Source: Paracoccaceae bacterium
GTDB taxonomy: Bacteria > Pseudomonadota > Alphaproteobacteria > Rhodobacterales > Rhodobacteraceae
Assembly: GCA_028097405.1 (NCBI GenBank)
Contig: JAOHEK010000019.1
Location: forward strand, 1-59,458
Direction: 5' to 3'
DNA: 59,458 nt
Shown: positions 44,476-53,239 of the stretch, in pieces
How the letters are laid out: every line of letters starts with the position of its first letter
Position numbering within the stretch: position 1 is the first letter of the stretch
Notes under the pieces: generated by a model
Databases searched by the model: none
Seen by the model: the letters and a program-made list of their open reading frames with translations, nothing else
What the model was told of the DNA's origin: nothing
Position numbers and translations under genes: made by a program

Positions 44476-44506
44476 CTCGGGGAAAACGGCATCCGCCGCC
44501 CGAGCT
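44474..44506 (+). terminator. hairpin at the stop of the AOC-like gene
   Basis: AGCTCGGG (44474-44481) pairs exactly with CCCGAGCT (44499-44506) over 17 nt, beginning at the stop codon. A second hairpin follows at 44516, so the two together may end or slow the transcript. No T-run. Confidence 0.45.
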
Positions 44507-44515
44507 CCACGGACC

Positions 44516-44551
44516 TGGCAGTCGGCGCGCGCATCAGCCTGCCGACTGCCA
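44516..44551 (+). terminator. second hairpin before the MATE gene
   Basis: TGGCAGTCGGC (44516-44526) pairs perfectly with GCCGACTGCCA (44541-44551), an 11-bp stem with a 14-nt loop. No T-run; acts perhaps with the preceding hairpin as a terminator or stabiliser. Confidence 0.5.
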
Positions 44552-44627
44552 TCACTGCCTTTTCACACACAAATTGCCGTTGCCTCGAAAACGGACCAGC
44601 GCTTTCGCTTCTTTCATAGGTAGCATC

Positions 44628-46040
44628 ATGAATTCTTTCGATAACTCAGTCGCGCACTCCTCCGTTGCCGCAAATGGCACTGCCAGGTTCTCAGAAGCGC
44701 AATCTCTCCTTCGCCTAGCCACTCCTATCGCTGCAATCGCGCTTGTCTCGATGGGCATGAGCGTGACCGATGCGGCCATGGTTGCACGCCTGTTCGGTAC
44801 CGAGGCTATGGCAGCCGTTGCAGTGGGCAGCGATCTCTATTCAATCCTCTACTATTTTGGGGCCGGTATCCTCGGCGGTCTCGCCCCTTTTTACACCGCG
44901 GCAGTCGTGCGCGCAGACATCGACGCGCGGATCCGCTTGCAGCGGATCGGCCAAGTTGGCGTCTTGCTCGTCGCTGCCCTTCTTGTGCCAATCATCTGGA
45001 GCGCCCCAGACTGGTTGCGGCCCATGGGCATCGATCCCATACTCCTTGACCAAGGACGGGGCTATACTCAGGCGATGGCGCTGACCTTGCTCCCCATGCT
45101 GGGCGTGGTCCTCTACCGGACAATGCTGACCGCCGCAGAGCGACCGCGTGTCTTTCTCTGTGTGACGCTTGCCATGCTGCCCCTGAACGCAGGCTTCAAC
45201 TATCTGCTGATGATGGGTGCCGGTCCCTTGCCCGGGTATGGCGTTACGGGTGCTGGTATTTCGTCCTTTCTTGTCGCCGCGGCAAGCCTTGTCACGCTGG
45301 CGATCATAGGCCGGGTTAAGACGACGACGTCAGAGCCCATTCGGTTCGATTGGAGTGAGCTATTTACGGTTCTTCGGGTTGGGCTGCCAATTGGCATCAC
45401 GGCCGTTGCCGAGGTCGGCGTTTACCTTGGTGCCACCATCTATGCCGCGACGCTCGGGGCCGCTGATGCTGCTGCACATGTTCTGGTGCTCAGGGTCGCG
45501 GGTGTGGCCTATGCAATCCCCATGGCACTTCTTCAAGCCGCGATGGTGCGCATGGCACGTGCCGAAACGCTGGCCGATCCAGCGCTGCAACACTCGGTCA
45601 TCCGGTCCAGCATTTGGCTGGGTTTGGCTAGTGGAATTCTGTTATTTGCAGGCTTGGCCGCAGCGGCCGACCCCCTCGCGACAACGTTCCTCGGAGACGG
45701 TCAAGTAAGCGCAACAGCCGGTCTTGCAGCAGGACTTCTGCTTATGCTCGGCGTCATCGAGTTATTCGAGGGCCCTTGTCTGGCAGCGGCTGGCCTTTTG
45801 CGTGGACGAAAGGACACCCGCGCGCCGATGCTGTTCACGATTGCAGGAAACTGGGTCATCGGCGCGCCCCTAGGTATCTATCTTTGTGAAGTGATGCAAA
45901 TGGGGATTACAGGTGTCTGGATCGGTTTGTTGGTTGGAATGGTTGTGACCACGATTTTGACTTTGGCGCGCCTCGCTCAAACGATAAGAGCCGCGCGTTG
46001 GTTGATGCCGCAAATCTATCGAACACGGAGGCCGGCGTGA
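44628..46040 (+). CDS. MATE-family multidrug/metabolite exporter
   Basis: Start at the ATG at 44628 (MNSFDNSVAHSS); a longer frame from 44202 is an arginine-rich shadow of the previous gene. The 470-aa protein has twelve hydrophobic stretches in two halves, with the MATE features AAMVARLFGTEAMAAVAVGSDLYS and ISSFLVAAASL and, near the C-terminus, GPCLAAAGLLRGRKDTRAPM. It exports drugs or a metabolite using an ion gradient. Confidence 0.92.
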   Translation: MNSFDNSVAHSSVAANGTARFSEAQSLLRLATPIAAIALVSMGMSVTDAAMVARLFGTEAMAAVAVGSDLYSILYYFGAGILGGLAPFYTAAVVRADIDARIRLQRIGQVGVLLVAALLVPIIWSAPDWLRPMGIDPILLDQGRGYTQAMALTLLPMLGVVLYRTMLTAAERPRVFLCVTLAMLPLNAGFNYLLMMGAGPLPGYGVTGAGISSFLVAAASLVTLAIIGRVKTTTSEPIRFDWSELFTVLRVGLPIGITAVAEVGVYLGATIYAATLGAADAAAHVLVLRVAGVAYAIPMALLQAAMVRMARAETLADPALQHSVIRSSIWLGLASGILLFAGLAAAADPLATTFLGDGQVSATAGLAAGLLLMLGVIELFEGPCLAAAGLLRGRKDTRAPMLFTIAGNWVIGAPLGIYLCEVMQMGITGVWIGLLVGMVVTTILTLARLAQTIRAARWLMPQIYRTRRPA

Positions 46041-46226
46041 CTTACTTCCACGAAGCGCAAGCTCGCACCTTCGATGGGCGGCAATTTTCGGACAGGAAAT
46101 CAGATACTGCCGCCTTCCGTCTTTGGGTCCGTTTGATTTCTGAACGCTCGCTTGTGTTGTGTCGCCTTTGCCGCACGGCCATATCCAGCCGATTGCACCG
46201 AACCCGCTCAGCAGGAGATTACTATC

Positions 46227-46739
46227 ATGTTGATAACAAATAGAACATTCATTGATTGCCCCACCCATCAGGTCTGGGAAGCAACAACGAACATCGACAG
46301 TTGGCCGGACTGGACGCCAACCGTGCAGACCGCGCGCCGTTTGGACAGGCTGCACTTTGGTATCGGTAGTCAGGCCAGCATCAAACAACCGATGCAATCG
46401 AGAGCAATCTGGACCGTGACAGAGTTTGAAGACGGTCGGTACTTTGCATGGGAAACCTCCGGCAAAGCCTTTCGCATGGCCGCCACCCATCGGGTGACCT
46501 ACAGCGGAGGTGGGACAAAATGCACCCTGACGATCAAACTGATTGGGCCCGTTGCGACGATTTTCGCAGTCTTCCTGGCACCGATGATCTGGCTCGCCCT
46601 GATGCAAGAGAACCGTGGGCTCAAACGCTGGTGCGAGACGGCACGGAGGCCAGGGCCAGCCACGGCAAATCACTTCCTCAACCCGGCATCAGCCGCGACA
46701 AAGCAGTTCTCCGGATCCGCCAAACTTAACAAAGGATAG
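46227..46739 (+). CDS. SRPBCC-family protein
   Basis: Start at the ATG at 46227 with GCAGGAGA eight nt upstream. The 170-aa protein has the START/Bet v1-like pattern: FIDCPTHQVWEATTNIDSWPDWTPTVQ, IWTVTEFEDGRYFAWET, then a strand with VTYSGGGTKCTLTIKL and a hydrophobic helix IFAVFLAPMIWLALM. It may bind a lipid or aromatic ligand, or be membrane-attached. It lies 187 nt after MATE; relation unclear. Confidence 0.78.
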   Translation: MLITNRTFIDCPTHQVWEATTNIDSWPDWTPTVQTARRLDRLHFGIGSQASIKQPMQSRAIWTVTEFEDGRYFAWETSGKAFRMAATHRVTYSGGGTKCTLTIKLIGPVATIFAVFLAPMIWLALMQENRGLKRWCETARRPGPATANHFLNPASAATKQFSGSAKLNKG

Positions 46740-47318
46740 TCCCCTGACTTTGAATGGACGTCGCATAGATGAATGACCGTTATCACTGCCGCGTAGCAGC
46801 ACTGTGAGTGGCGCACTTGCAGCATATATTGCGCTGCGAGCGCGCGCAGCAGGAATTAGGCACTTCCGCAAAGGGCTCTCTCTACACCTTCGCCGCAAGA
46901 TCCATGAATGGCCGGACTAGGGCTGCGTGCTGTTCGCTGCACCGCGCATCAACTGGAAAAGTGCGGACAAAGTTTGCATTCGCAGCAGTTGCGCGAATGT
47001 CTGCTTTGAATAATTGGGGCTGGTCGACATCTGCGAATACCTATCTGCTTTTCGCAAAAAGAGATCATCACGTTACTCTTGGTGGTAAGACTGTCACCGC
47101 TGGCATAGACCACGTGGACGCCAGCGGGCGGTGATGCCGGTCAACGCCTTCGCAGTTTGCCAACCATCGCAGCAGAACGGCCGATGAACAGGTAGAAGAA
47201 TTGGAGTGCCATCAGGCTCCGCCAAACTTGCAGAAGTGATGCGTGCTCGTCCCTTTTTAGGGTTGCCAGTTCAGTTTTGCCAAGTTCTGAGAGTCAGTGC
47301 AGTGTTGAAGCCTGGGCG
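46740..47318. other. 580-bp gap between convergent genes, no gene recognised
   Basis: No frame with recognisable features. The stretch 46955-47010 (GTGCGGACAAAG, then GCATTCGCAGCAGTTGCGCG and TGTCTGCTTT) resembles the degenerate intergenic repeats at 25780, 26640 and 40010. No hairpin with a T-run found. Confidence 0.4.
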
Positions 47319-48128
47319 TCACGCGACGTCCCAAGGCGGGCACCAAGGGCCATCCACAAGCCGCATGTGAGAGTTCAGGCCGTCAATTTCGACAAGTTGT
47401 TCTGGGCTCAGAACCAGTTGTCCCGCTGCCAGATTTTCCTTGATCCTTGCGGGGCTACCTGCTGACGGGATGACAATATATCCCTTGGCAAGCAGCCACG
47501 CGAGAGCGACTTGCGACGCGGTGCCGCCAACCTCTTTTGCGATGCGGCCAAGTGTCGGATCATCGGCCACAGCGCCACGGGCCAAAGGTGAATAGGCGGT
47601 CATGCGGATCTTGTGCGCGGCGCAATAGTCAACGATGGGGCGATTGTGCAGAAAGACGTGCAGTTCAACCTGATTGGTCAACAGCGGCCGATCCCCCAGA
47701 ATGTTGCGGGCCTCATCCAGATAGGGTTTGGTGAAATTCGAAACCCCAATGTTGCGGCACAGCCCCGCGTCGTACACCTCTGCAAACTGCGCCATGTAGT
47801 CGCCGATGTCGTATTCATCCTTGATCGACGGGTAGTGCAGCAAAAGTAGATCAACCGGACCCACCCCCAGCTTTTCCAGCGATGCTTCTACATGCGGGCG
47901 GATTTGACTGGGTCCAAAGCTTTCGGGGGCGACTTTCGTCGTGACCCAAAGATCTTCGCGGAGCAGGCCCACGTCTGCGACTGCGCGGCCCACAAATTCT
48001 TCGTTGTCGTAGCCTTCGGCGCAATCAAGATGCCGATACCCAGCCTCAAGTGCTGCAAGCACCCCCTGATAGGCTGCATCTTCGGGCCGGTTCCATGTGC
48101 CGTAGCCGATGTTCGGTATGTTCTTCAT
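47319..48128 (-). CDS. aldo/keto reductase
   Basis: The 269-aa protein is a TIM-barrel NADPH reductase: LDCAEGYDNEEFVG holds the catalytic Asp and Tyr, TTKVAPES the Lys, LLLHYPS the His, and IGVSNF follows; the C-terminal VIPSAGSPARIKENL binds the cofactor. It converts a sugar or aldehyde. Paralogous to the enzyme at 51406, which belongs to the same LacI locus. Downstream of the cupin gene by 124 nt on the same strand, so likely co-transcribed. Confidence 0.92.
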   Translation of the reverse strand: MKNIPNIGYGTWNRPEDAAYQGVLAALEAGYRHLDCAEGYDNEEFVGRAVADVGLLREDLWVTTKVAPESFGPSQIRPHVEASLEKLGVGPVDLLLLHYPSIKDEYDIGDYMAQFAEVYDAGLCRNIGVSNFTKPYLDEARNILGDRPLLTNQVELHVFLHNRPIVDYCAAHKIRMTAYSPLARGAVADDPTLGRIAKEVGGTASQVALAWLLAKGYIVIPSAGSPARIKENLAAGQLVLSPEQLVEIDGLNSHMRLVDGPWCPPWDVA

Positions 48129-48252
48129 AGGTTTTTCTTTCGTCTTTGGATTTCAAATTGCAGCGGTCAAGGGCGTCTCGGGCAGCCTTGATCCAAGGTT
48201 CGGACAATCGGGTTTTTCCGGGCGGCCCGGCTGTTTGTCAAACCGGTCTTGA

Positions 48253-48831
48253 TCAGCTTCTTGCGTCCAGACTGCTGCGCCAATCGTTCCATCCGCCATC
48301 GACAGAAGAGGGGGCAGCGTGCCATTGCGCGATGGGCTGTCCGGTGACCGGGTCCTGTGCCGGAATGGGTAACATCATGATCCGCTTGCAGGCCCGCTTG
48401 TAATCTTCGTCGCTCAGGAACGCATCTTGGATGTCATCCCAGTCACGTCCATCGGGATATCCGCCGCACATATGTATGTCATCCGACTGGCTAGTCATTT
48501 CGTGGCTGACCCCGGCCGGCATGACGATGACGTCCCCTGCCTCGATCCGGATGCGACTGAACCCGGTGTCGCCGACAGAAATGCTGAATTCCATCCAGCC
48601 ACTGGCACAGCCCAGACATTCATGTGTCGTTGAATGGAAATGGGCGTATTCATGGACGCCCGGGTAGTCCCAGTTGTTGGACCAATCATTCTGGCGAAAC
48701 CGGTCCTTGACCGCCTTTGCTCCACCACCGGGGATCGCATTGCGGTGCACAAGCAAGGGAAACCGGCTGTTGGGGATTTTTCCGTGGGGATGAGACGTAA
48801 AACTATCGGTTTTCATATCAAAGCTTTTCAT
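48253..48831 (-). CDS. cupin-family protein
   Basis: The 192-aa protein has the two cupin blocks: HEYAHFHSTTHECLGCASGWMEF (His and Glu metal ligands) and IEAGDVIVMPAGVSHEM. The start may be the second ATG at 48816. It is divergent from the TolB-like gene, and a perfect LacI-type palindrome lies in the promoter. Possible role: isomerase, lyase or sensor for the sugar; substrate unknown. Confidence 0.82.
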   Translation of the reverse strand: MKSFDMKTDSFTSHPHGKIPNSRFPLLVHRNAIPGGGAKAVKDRFRQNDWSNNWDYPGVHEYAHFHSTTHECLGCASGWMEFSISVGDTGFSRIRIEAGDVIVMPAGVSHEMTSQSDDIHMCGGYPDGRDWDDIQDAFLSDEDYKRACKRIMMLPIPAQDPVTGQPIAQWHAAPSSVDGGWNDWRSSLDARS

Positions 48832-48926
48832 AGGTGGCCCGCATCATCATGTTCTTGTGTCATCACCTGATCACGGACGGGCGCGTCAATACAATTGGTC
48901 GTATCGCTTCGGGTTGCCTTTTTCTA

Positions 48927-48940
48927 TATTAACGTTAATA
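48927..48940. promoter_or_regulatory. LacI-type operator 1
   Basis: TATTAACGTTAATA is a perfect 14-bp palindrome with a central CG, the typical LacI-family operator form. It sits between the divergent cupin and TolB-like genes. A near copy (one base change in the core) lies at 52278. Confidence 0.75.
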
Positions 48941-48971
48941 CTTAAGTCAGAATTGATCAAGGTCTTACACC

Positions 48972-49871
48972 ATGCGCCCAGGACACGCCCGCCGCCTTTT
49001 ACCCAATCAGGTCAGTGAACTTGTCATCGCCACCCGTGATGGCGGCCAACAAGACGTCATCTACGAAACCAGCGAATTGATCGAGGCACCCAACTGGTCG
49101 CCCGACGGACGCTGGTTGATCTACAATGCGGATGGGCGGGTTTTCAGGATCTCCACCGATGGTGCCGACGGTCCGAACCGGATCAACACCGCCCCGATCG
49201 AAGACCTTAACAACGACCATGTCATTTCGCCCTGTGGCAAGACATTGTTCCTCAGCGCCAATGATGGGCACCTTTATCACAGCCCCATCGACGGCGGTCA
49301 TCCGGTAAAGATCTCCAACGATCAGGACCCGGGCCGGAAATTCCGCTATTATTTGCATGGCATTTCGCCGGACGGAGAGACACTTTCCTATGTTGGCTAC
49401 GAGAAGGGCGAAAGCGGAAACAACGTCACCCGCATCTGCACGATCCCTGCCGCCGGTGGTGCCGATGTCGTACTGACAGATGGTCAATGCCCCGTTGACG
49501 GGTCAGAGTTTTCTGCCGATGGCGATTGGATCTATTTCAATTCCGAAGCCGCGGCGACAGTGCCGGGCCACGCGCAGATCTTTCGCATGCGCCCGGACGG
49601 ATCAGGCGTCGCGCAACTGACCCATGATGCGCGGGTCAACTGGTTTCCTCACGCCGCACCGGATGGGTCACTGTTTTCTTACATCTCGTTCCCGACCGGA
49701 ACTTTGGGTCACCCCGCCGACAAAGACGTGATCATTCGCACGATGAATCCGGACGGATCGAATATCGTTGATATCGACCGGTTCAACGGCGGTCAGGGTT
49801 CGATCAATGTCACGTCATGGGCGCCGGACTCGCAGCGTTTTGCCTATGTCCGCTATCCGGTGCGGGGTTAG
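48972..49871 (+). CDS. TolB/PD40-type beta-propeller protein
   Basis: The 299-aa protein has repeated PD40 units (APNWSPDGRWLIYN, DHVISPCGKTLFLSANDG, GSEFSADGDWIYFNSE, FPHAAPDGSLFSYISF, TSWAPDSQRFAYVRY), giving a propeller. No signal peptide is visible, so it is probably cytoplasmic, in contrast to TolB itself. Such propellers occur as oligogalacturonate lyase-like or sugar-processing enzymes; activity unknown. Its end overlaps the convergent LacI gene by 4 nt. Confidence 0.8.
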   Translation: MRPGHARRLLPNQVSELVIATRDGGQQDVIYETSELIEAPNWSPDGRWLIYNADGRVFRISTDGADGPNRINTAPIEDLNNDHVISPCGKTLFLSANDGHLYHSPIDGGHPVKISNDQDPGRKFRYYLHGISPDGETLSYVGYEKGESGNNVTRICTIPAAGGADVVLTDGQCPVDGSEFSADGDWIYFNSEAAATVPGHAQIFRMRPDGSGVAQLTHDARVNWFPHAAPDGSLFSYISFPTGTLGHPADKDVIIRTMNPDGSNIVDIDRFNGGQGSINVTSWAPDSQRFAYVRYPVRG

Positions 49872-50893
49872 CGCCGTGCCGGTGGTGCCGTGCTTTCGCG
49901 GATCACAAGATCGGGCTCGACCTGCTTGACCACGGCAGGGGGCAGGTCACCCTCAACATTGATCAGCCCGATCACGCGATCAATCGCCAGCGTGGTCACA
50001 GCGCCAATATCGTAGTTGACCGATGACAGCGAAATAACGGCATGTTCGCCAAATTCGGTATCGTCGAACCCGAAAATGGCCATATCCTCCGGCACATCAA
50101 TGCCGTGGCGGACGCAGTATCGCAGCCCCCCAAGTGCCAGTGAATCTGTCGGGCAAATGACCGCGCTAGCGCCGACGTCCCTGCGGATAAGTGTTTCCAT
50201 CGCGTCATAGCCGCTGCGGACATCCGGCAAGGCTGGTGGCACCACAAGTGAGGGGTCGAACGCAATGTTCGCTTGCGATAGCGCCGTAAGATAGCCGTCA
50301 AGCTTGTCGCGGTTGCCTCTTTCGGCTGAGCCATCGAACATCGCTATCTTTTGGTGGCCCTGTTCGATCAGATGCGACACGGCTTTGAAAGCGCCTGCTT
50401 TTTCGTCCATGCAGACGGCGTCGACCCCTGAATCCGGATCACCCACTAACATCACGACAGGATAGTTCCGTGCGCGCAGATGTCGGATGTGGTCGATCTC
50501 GCGATGGTTGCAAGGAAAAATCAGGATGCCATCGGCGCGGCGGGCGCGGAAGGACTCGATCATTTTGCGTTCAAGCGCGGGATCGTTGTTGGAGGTCGCA
50601 AAAAGCGTCAGATACCCGCGTTCGGACAGCTCCAACTCAACGGCCTGTGCTACGGCTGTCAGCACGGGGTTCGTGATGTCCGTCAGGATCAGGCCGATTG
50701 ATTTTGTCTCCTTGAGAACAAGCGATTTGGCGACCTGATTGGGCAGGTAGTTCAACTGGTCAGCAGCCTCTGAAATCTGGCGGCGGGTTTGATCGGGGAT
50801 GCGAGAGCTGCCCCGCAAGGCGAGCGACACAGTGTTCACCGAAAAACCGGTCTTTTCGGCGATATCTTTAAGACGTGCCGCCGATTTCGCCAT
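49868..50893 (-). CDS. LacI-family regulator of the carbohydrate locus
   Basis: Start at the ATG at 50893 (MAKSAARLKDIAEKTGFSVNTVSLALRG), giving 341 aa; a GTG at 50905 overlaps the VOC stop and is less likely. HTH at residues 8-30, hinge ending LPNQVAKSL, then a periplasmic-binding-like core (IGLILTDITNPVLTAVAQAVE, GILIFPCNHREID, and VPEDMAIFGFDDTEFG). Third gene of the minus-strand AKR-VOC-LacI operon, so probably autoregulated. Likely binds the two palindromes at 48927 and 52278. Confidence 0.93.
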   Translation of the reverse strand: MAKSAARLKDIAEKTGFSVNTVSLALRGSSRIPDQTRRQISEAADQLNYLPNQVAKSLVLKETKSIGLILTDITNPVLTAVAQAVELELSERGYLTLFATSNNDPALERKMIESFRARRADGILIFPCNHREIDHIRHLRARNYPVVMLVGDPDSGVDAVCMDEKAGAFKAVSHLIEQGHQKIAMFDGSAERGNRDKLDGYLTALSQANIAFDPSLVVPPALPDVRSGYDAMETLIRRDVGASAVICPTDSLALGGLRYCVRHGIDVPEDMAIFGFDDTEFGEHAVISLSSVNYDIGAVTTLAIDRVIGLINVEGDLPPAVVKQVEPDLVIRESTAPPARR

Positions 50894-50904
50894 TGTTCCA
50901 TCCA

Positions 50905-51339
50905 CTAACGGGTCTTGAGGGCCTCAATTGCACGGTACTGAATGCAGTCCGGGGCCATTTCCATGAGTTCTATCCGATTTCCCTCGGGGTCTTCAATCCA
51001 TGCCCCGCGATTCCCGTCCTCACCGGTCTTGATCGGCGAGGTCAGTGTGATGCCGTTGGCGTTCAGGCGTGCGGCCTCTGCGTCAAGGTCGTCAATGGTC
51101 AGGCAAATATGGGTCACACCAGCTGGTCCGTCATGGGGGGCCTTGTCGGTTTCTGCGCCGGAAATCAGTTCAAGAAATTGGGTGTCGGTGATCCGCAGAT
51201 AGATCAGCCACGTCTCGCCTGTATCGTGACGCAGGCGTTCCATCTCCTGTAGTTCGACCTGATCGCGCCAGAAGTGCGCCATCGCGTCCAAATCCTTCAC
51301 CCTAAGTGCAATGTGCCCGAGTGCCGTAATACCGGTCAT
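50905..51339 (-). CDS. VOC/glyoxalase-family protein
   Basis: The 144-aa protein has two beta-alpha-beta-beta-beta modules: GHIALRVKDLDAMAHFWRDQVELQ with the first His, QFLELISG with a Glu, GVTHICLTIDDLDAEAARLNANG with the second His, and IEDPEGNRIELME with a Glu. These four make the metal site. Likely an isomerase or dioxygenase on a sugar derivative. Lies between AKR and LacI. Confidence 0.88.
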   Translation of the reverse strand: MTGITALGHIALRVKDLDAMAHFWRDQVELQEMERLRHDTGETWLIYLRITDTQFLELISGAETDKAPHDGPAGVTHICLTIDDLDAEAARLNANGITLTSPIKTGEDGNRGAWIEDPEGNRIELMEMAPDCIQYRAIEALKTR

Positions 51340-51405
51340 AATCGTTTCTCCCTTTCTTTGGCCGCTGGGCCGGTCCTTGCATGTGATGCTGTTTGTGCGC
51401 TGCCG

Positions 51406-52206
51406 CTAATCCCAGTCCGGGCCCCAGTCGGGATCGATGGCCCTTGCTGTCTGCGGCAACCCATCAAGTGCTGCGATGTCTTCGTCCGTCAACGTGATGT
51501 CGACCGACTTGAAATTCGATAAAATCCGGTCGGCGCGGGACGAGGTAGGGATGGCGGCGTATTCCTTGGCCAGCTCCCACGCCAGCGCGATTTGTTCGAC
51601 AGACGCACCGTGCTTTGCGGCGATGGCCTCTGCTGTGGATTCGCCCTTCAACCGGCCTTTTGCGATCGGCAAATAGCAGGTCACCAGCACGCCAACCGAT
51701 TGGCAGAACCGCGCCAGCTGATGATTGTTGTGCAGTGGGTTCAGCTCGAACTGGTTGGTCAGGATTTCGCCTTTACCGGTCCGTGCGATGGCGGCGCGCA
51801 GCATTGCGATGGGAAAGTTGGAAACCCCGATTTCACGCGTCAGGCCGCGTGCCTTTGCGTCGATGATCTGGTCAAGATAGACCTCAAGCGCCAGATCCCC
51901 GTTTGGCGACGGCCAATGCAAAAGCGTCAGATCGGGTATCAGCCCAAGCCGGTCTATGCTGGCTTCGAGCGACGGAACAAGCCGCCCTGATGCATAGTTT
52001 GCCATGTCAATTTTGGTTGTGATCCAGACGCTATCGCGGGCCAGACCGCTGTTGCGGACCGCTGCGCCGACCTCCTTTTCGGTGTCGTAGGATTGCGCCG
52101 TATCAAAGTGGCGATACCCAACATCAATCGCGGTTTCCAAGGCTGCAATGCCTGCGGTTCCGGTCCGGCCATAGGTGCCAAATCCAAGTTTGGGAATGTG
52201 CTTCAC
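51406..52206 (-). CDS. aldo/keto reductase, second copy
   Basis: The frame is long, but the family begins at a GTG at 52206 (V-K-H-I-P-K-L-G-F-G-T-Y-G), with GAGGGA about 9 nt upstream, giving 266 aa. Catalytic Asp and Tyr in FDTAQSYDTE, Lys in TTKIDM, His in LLHWPS; cofactor end IPTSSRADRILSN. First gene of the minus operon AKR-VOC-LacI. Its promoter holds operator 2. Confidence 0.9.
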   Translation of the reverse strand: MKHIPKLGFGTYGRTGTAGIAALETAIDVGYRHFDTAQSYDTEKEVGAAVRNSGLARDSVWITTKIDMANYASGRLVPSLEASIDRLGLIPDLTLLHWPSPNGDLALEVYLDQIIDAKARGLTREIGVSNFPIAMLRAAIARTGKGEILTNQFELNPLHNNHQLARFCQSVGVLVTCYLPIAKGRLKGESTAEAIAAKHGASVEQIALAWELAKEYAAIPTSSRADRILSNFKSVDITLTDEDIAALDGLPQTARAIDPDWGPDWD

Positions 52207-52277
52207 GCGTTGTTTCCCTCTGAGTTGCGCCAGAAAGTGGTCCACGAAAATTCTTGACAGGTCAGAAACCCGTCGTA

Positions 52278-52293
52278 GTATTAACGATAATAC
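52278..52293. promoter_or_regulatory. LacI-type operator 2
   Basis: GTATTAACGATAATAC has 7 of 8 symmetric pairs and a central CG, sharing TATTAACG(T/A)TAATA with operator 1. It lies between the divergent AKR and ABC permease genes, 71 bp and 46 bp from their starts. Confidence 0.75.
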
Positions 52294-52339
52294 AGATGAA
52301 CTGATCGCTGACAAGTAGGTCTGTTTAAAGGGGGGATAA

Positions 52340-53239
52340 ATGCCGCTGAGGTGGAGTCGCATCACGCCGCAGATCGCGCTTGCACCAGCGGTCGGAGTGA
52401 CCCTTGTCGCCTTCCTCGGCGCGATCGGATGGACGATCTTGATGTCCTTTACCCGGTCCCGCAGGCTGCCGGAATACGAAATTGATTGGGATAACCCGTT
52501 TCGTCAGTTCAACCGGCTGTTCAATGATGCGGGCTGGCAAATCTCGCTCCAAAACCTCATCGTTCTGGCCTTGGGCTCGGCTCTAGCAATTGTCGTTGGG
52601 TTCATCCTCGCCGCGATGATCGAACGTGAACGCCGGGGTGAGGATGTCTTTCGCACAGTGTTCCTCTATCCGCTTGCGGTATCATTAATCGTCACCGGAG
52701 TGGCGTGGCGCTGGATCTTGAACCCGCAGTTCGGCATCGAAAGCTTGCTGCGAGGCTTGGGTTGGGAAAGCGCTTCATTCAACTGGCTTAGCGATCCCGC
52801 AACGGCGATGTATGCCATTATCATCGCGTCTATCTGGCAAAGCGCCGGCTTTTACATGGCCCTCATGCTTGCAGGGTTGAAAGGCATCAATACCGAAATC
52901 TGGAGCGCCGCGCGCATCGACGGTGTCCGCCTGTGGCGGGTCTATATCGAAATCATCATTCCCATGATGAAATTTACTTTTCTCACCTGCGCGATCCTTT
53001 TGTCGCTGGGGGTGATCAAGGCCTTCGACATCGTCCTTGCCATGACGAACGGCGGTCCGGGGCAATCCACGTGGGTGCCCGCCTATTACACCATCAACGC
53101 CATGTCGGCGAAGGGAAACCTTGGCCTCGCTTCGGCCGCCGCTGTCCTGATGCTTTTGATCACACTCGCTGTCTTTCTGCCGCTCGTGGCACTTACGTCA
53201 TGGCAACAGCGCCAAGCCCGCAAGGGACATGCAACATGA
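52340..53239 (+). CDS. carbohydrate ABC permease 1 (MalF-like)
   Basis: The 299-aa protein has six hydrophobic spans and the permease EAA loop IWSAARIDGVRLWRVYIEIIIPMM that docks to the ATPase. N-terminal region up to the first transmembrane span is short. First gene of the plus operon, with a ribosome site GGGGGG. Its stop overlaps the next gene (ATGA). Confidence 0.92.
   Translation: MPLRWSRITPQIALAPAVGVTLVAFLGAIGWTILMSFTRSRRLPEYEIDWDNPFRQFNRLFNDAGWQISLQNLIVLALGSALAIVVGFILAAMIERERRGEDVFRTVFLYPLAVSLIVTGVAWRWILNPQFGIESLLRGLGWESASFNWLSDPATAMYAIIIASIWQSAGFYMALMLAGLKGINTEIWSAARIDGVRLWRVYIEIIIPMMKFTFLTCAILLSLGVIKAFDIVLAMTNGGPGQSTWVPAYYTINAMSAKGNLGLASAAAVLMLLITLAVFLPLVALTSWQQRQARKGHAT

Noticed and set aside
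44202-44627. N-terminal extension of the MATE frame
   Set aside because: Arg-rich shadow of the previous gene; the family begins at 44628.
45870-46673. 267-codon minus-strand frame across MATE and SRPBCC
   Set aside because: Spans two real plus-strand genes and shows no domain.
52933-53235. N-terminal extension of the second permease
   Set aside because: Shadow of permease 1; true start overlaps its stop at 53236.
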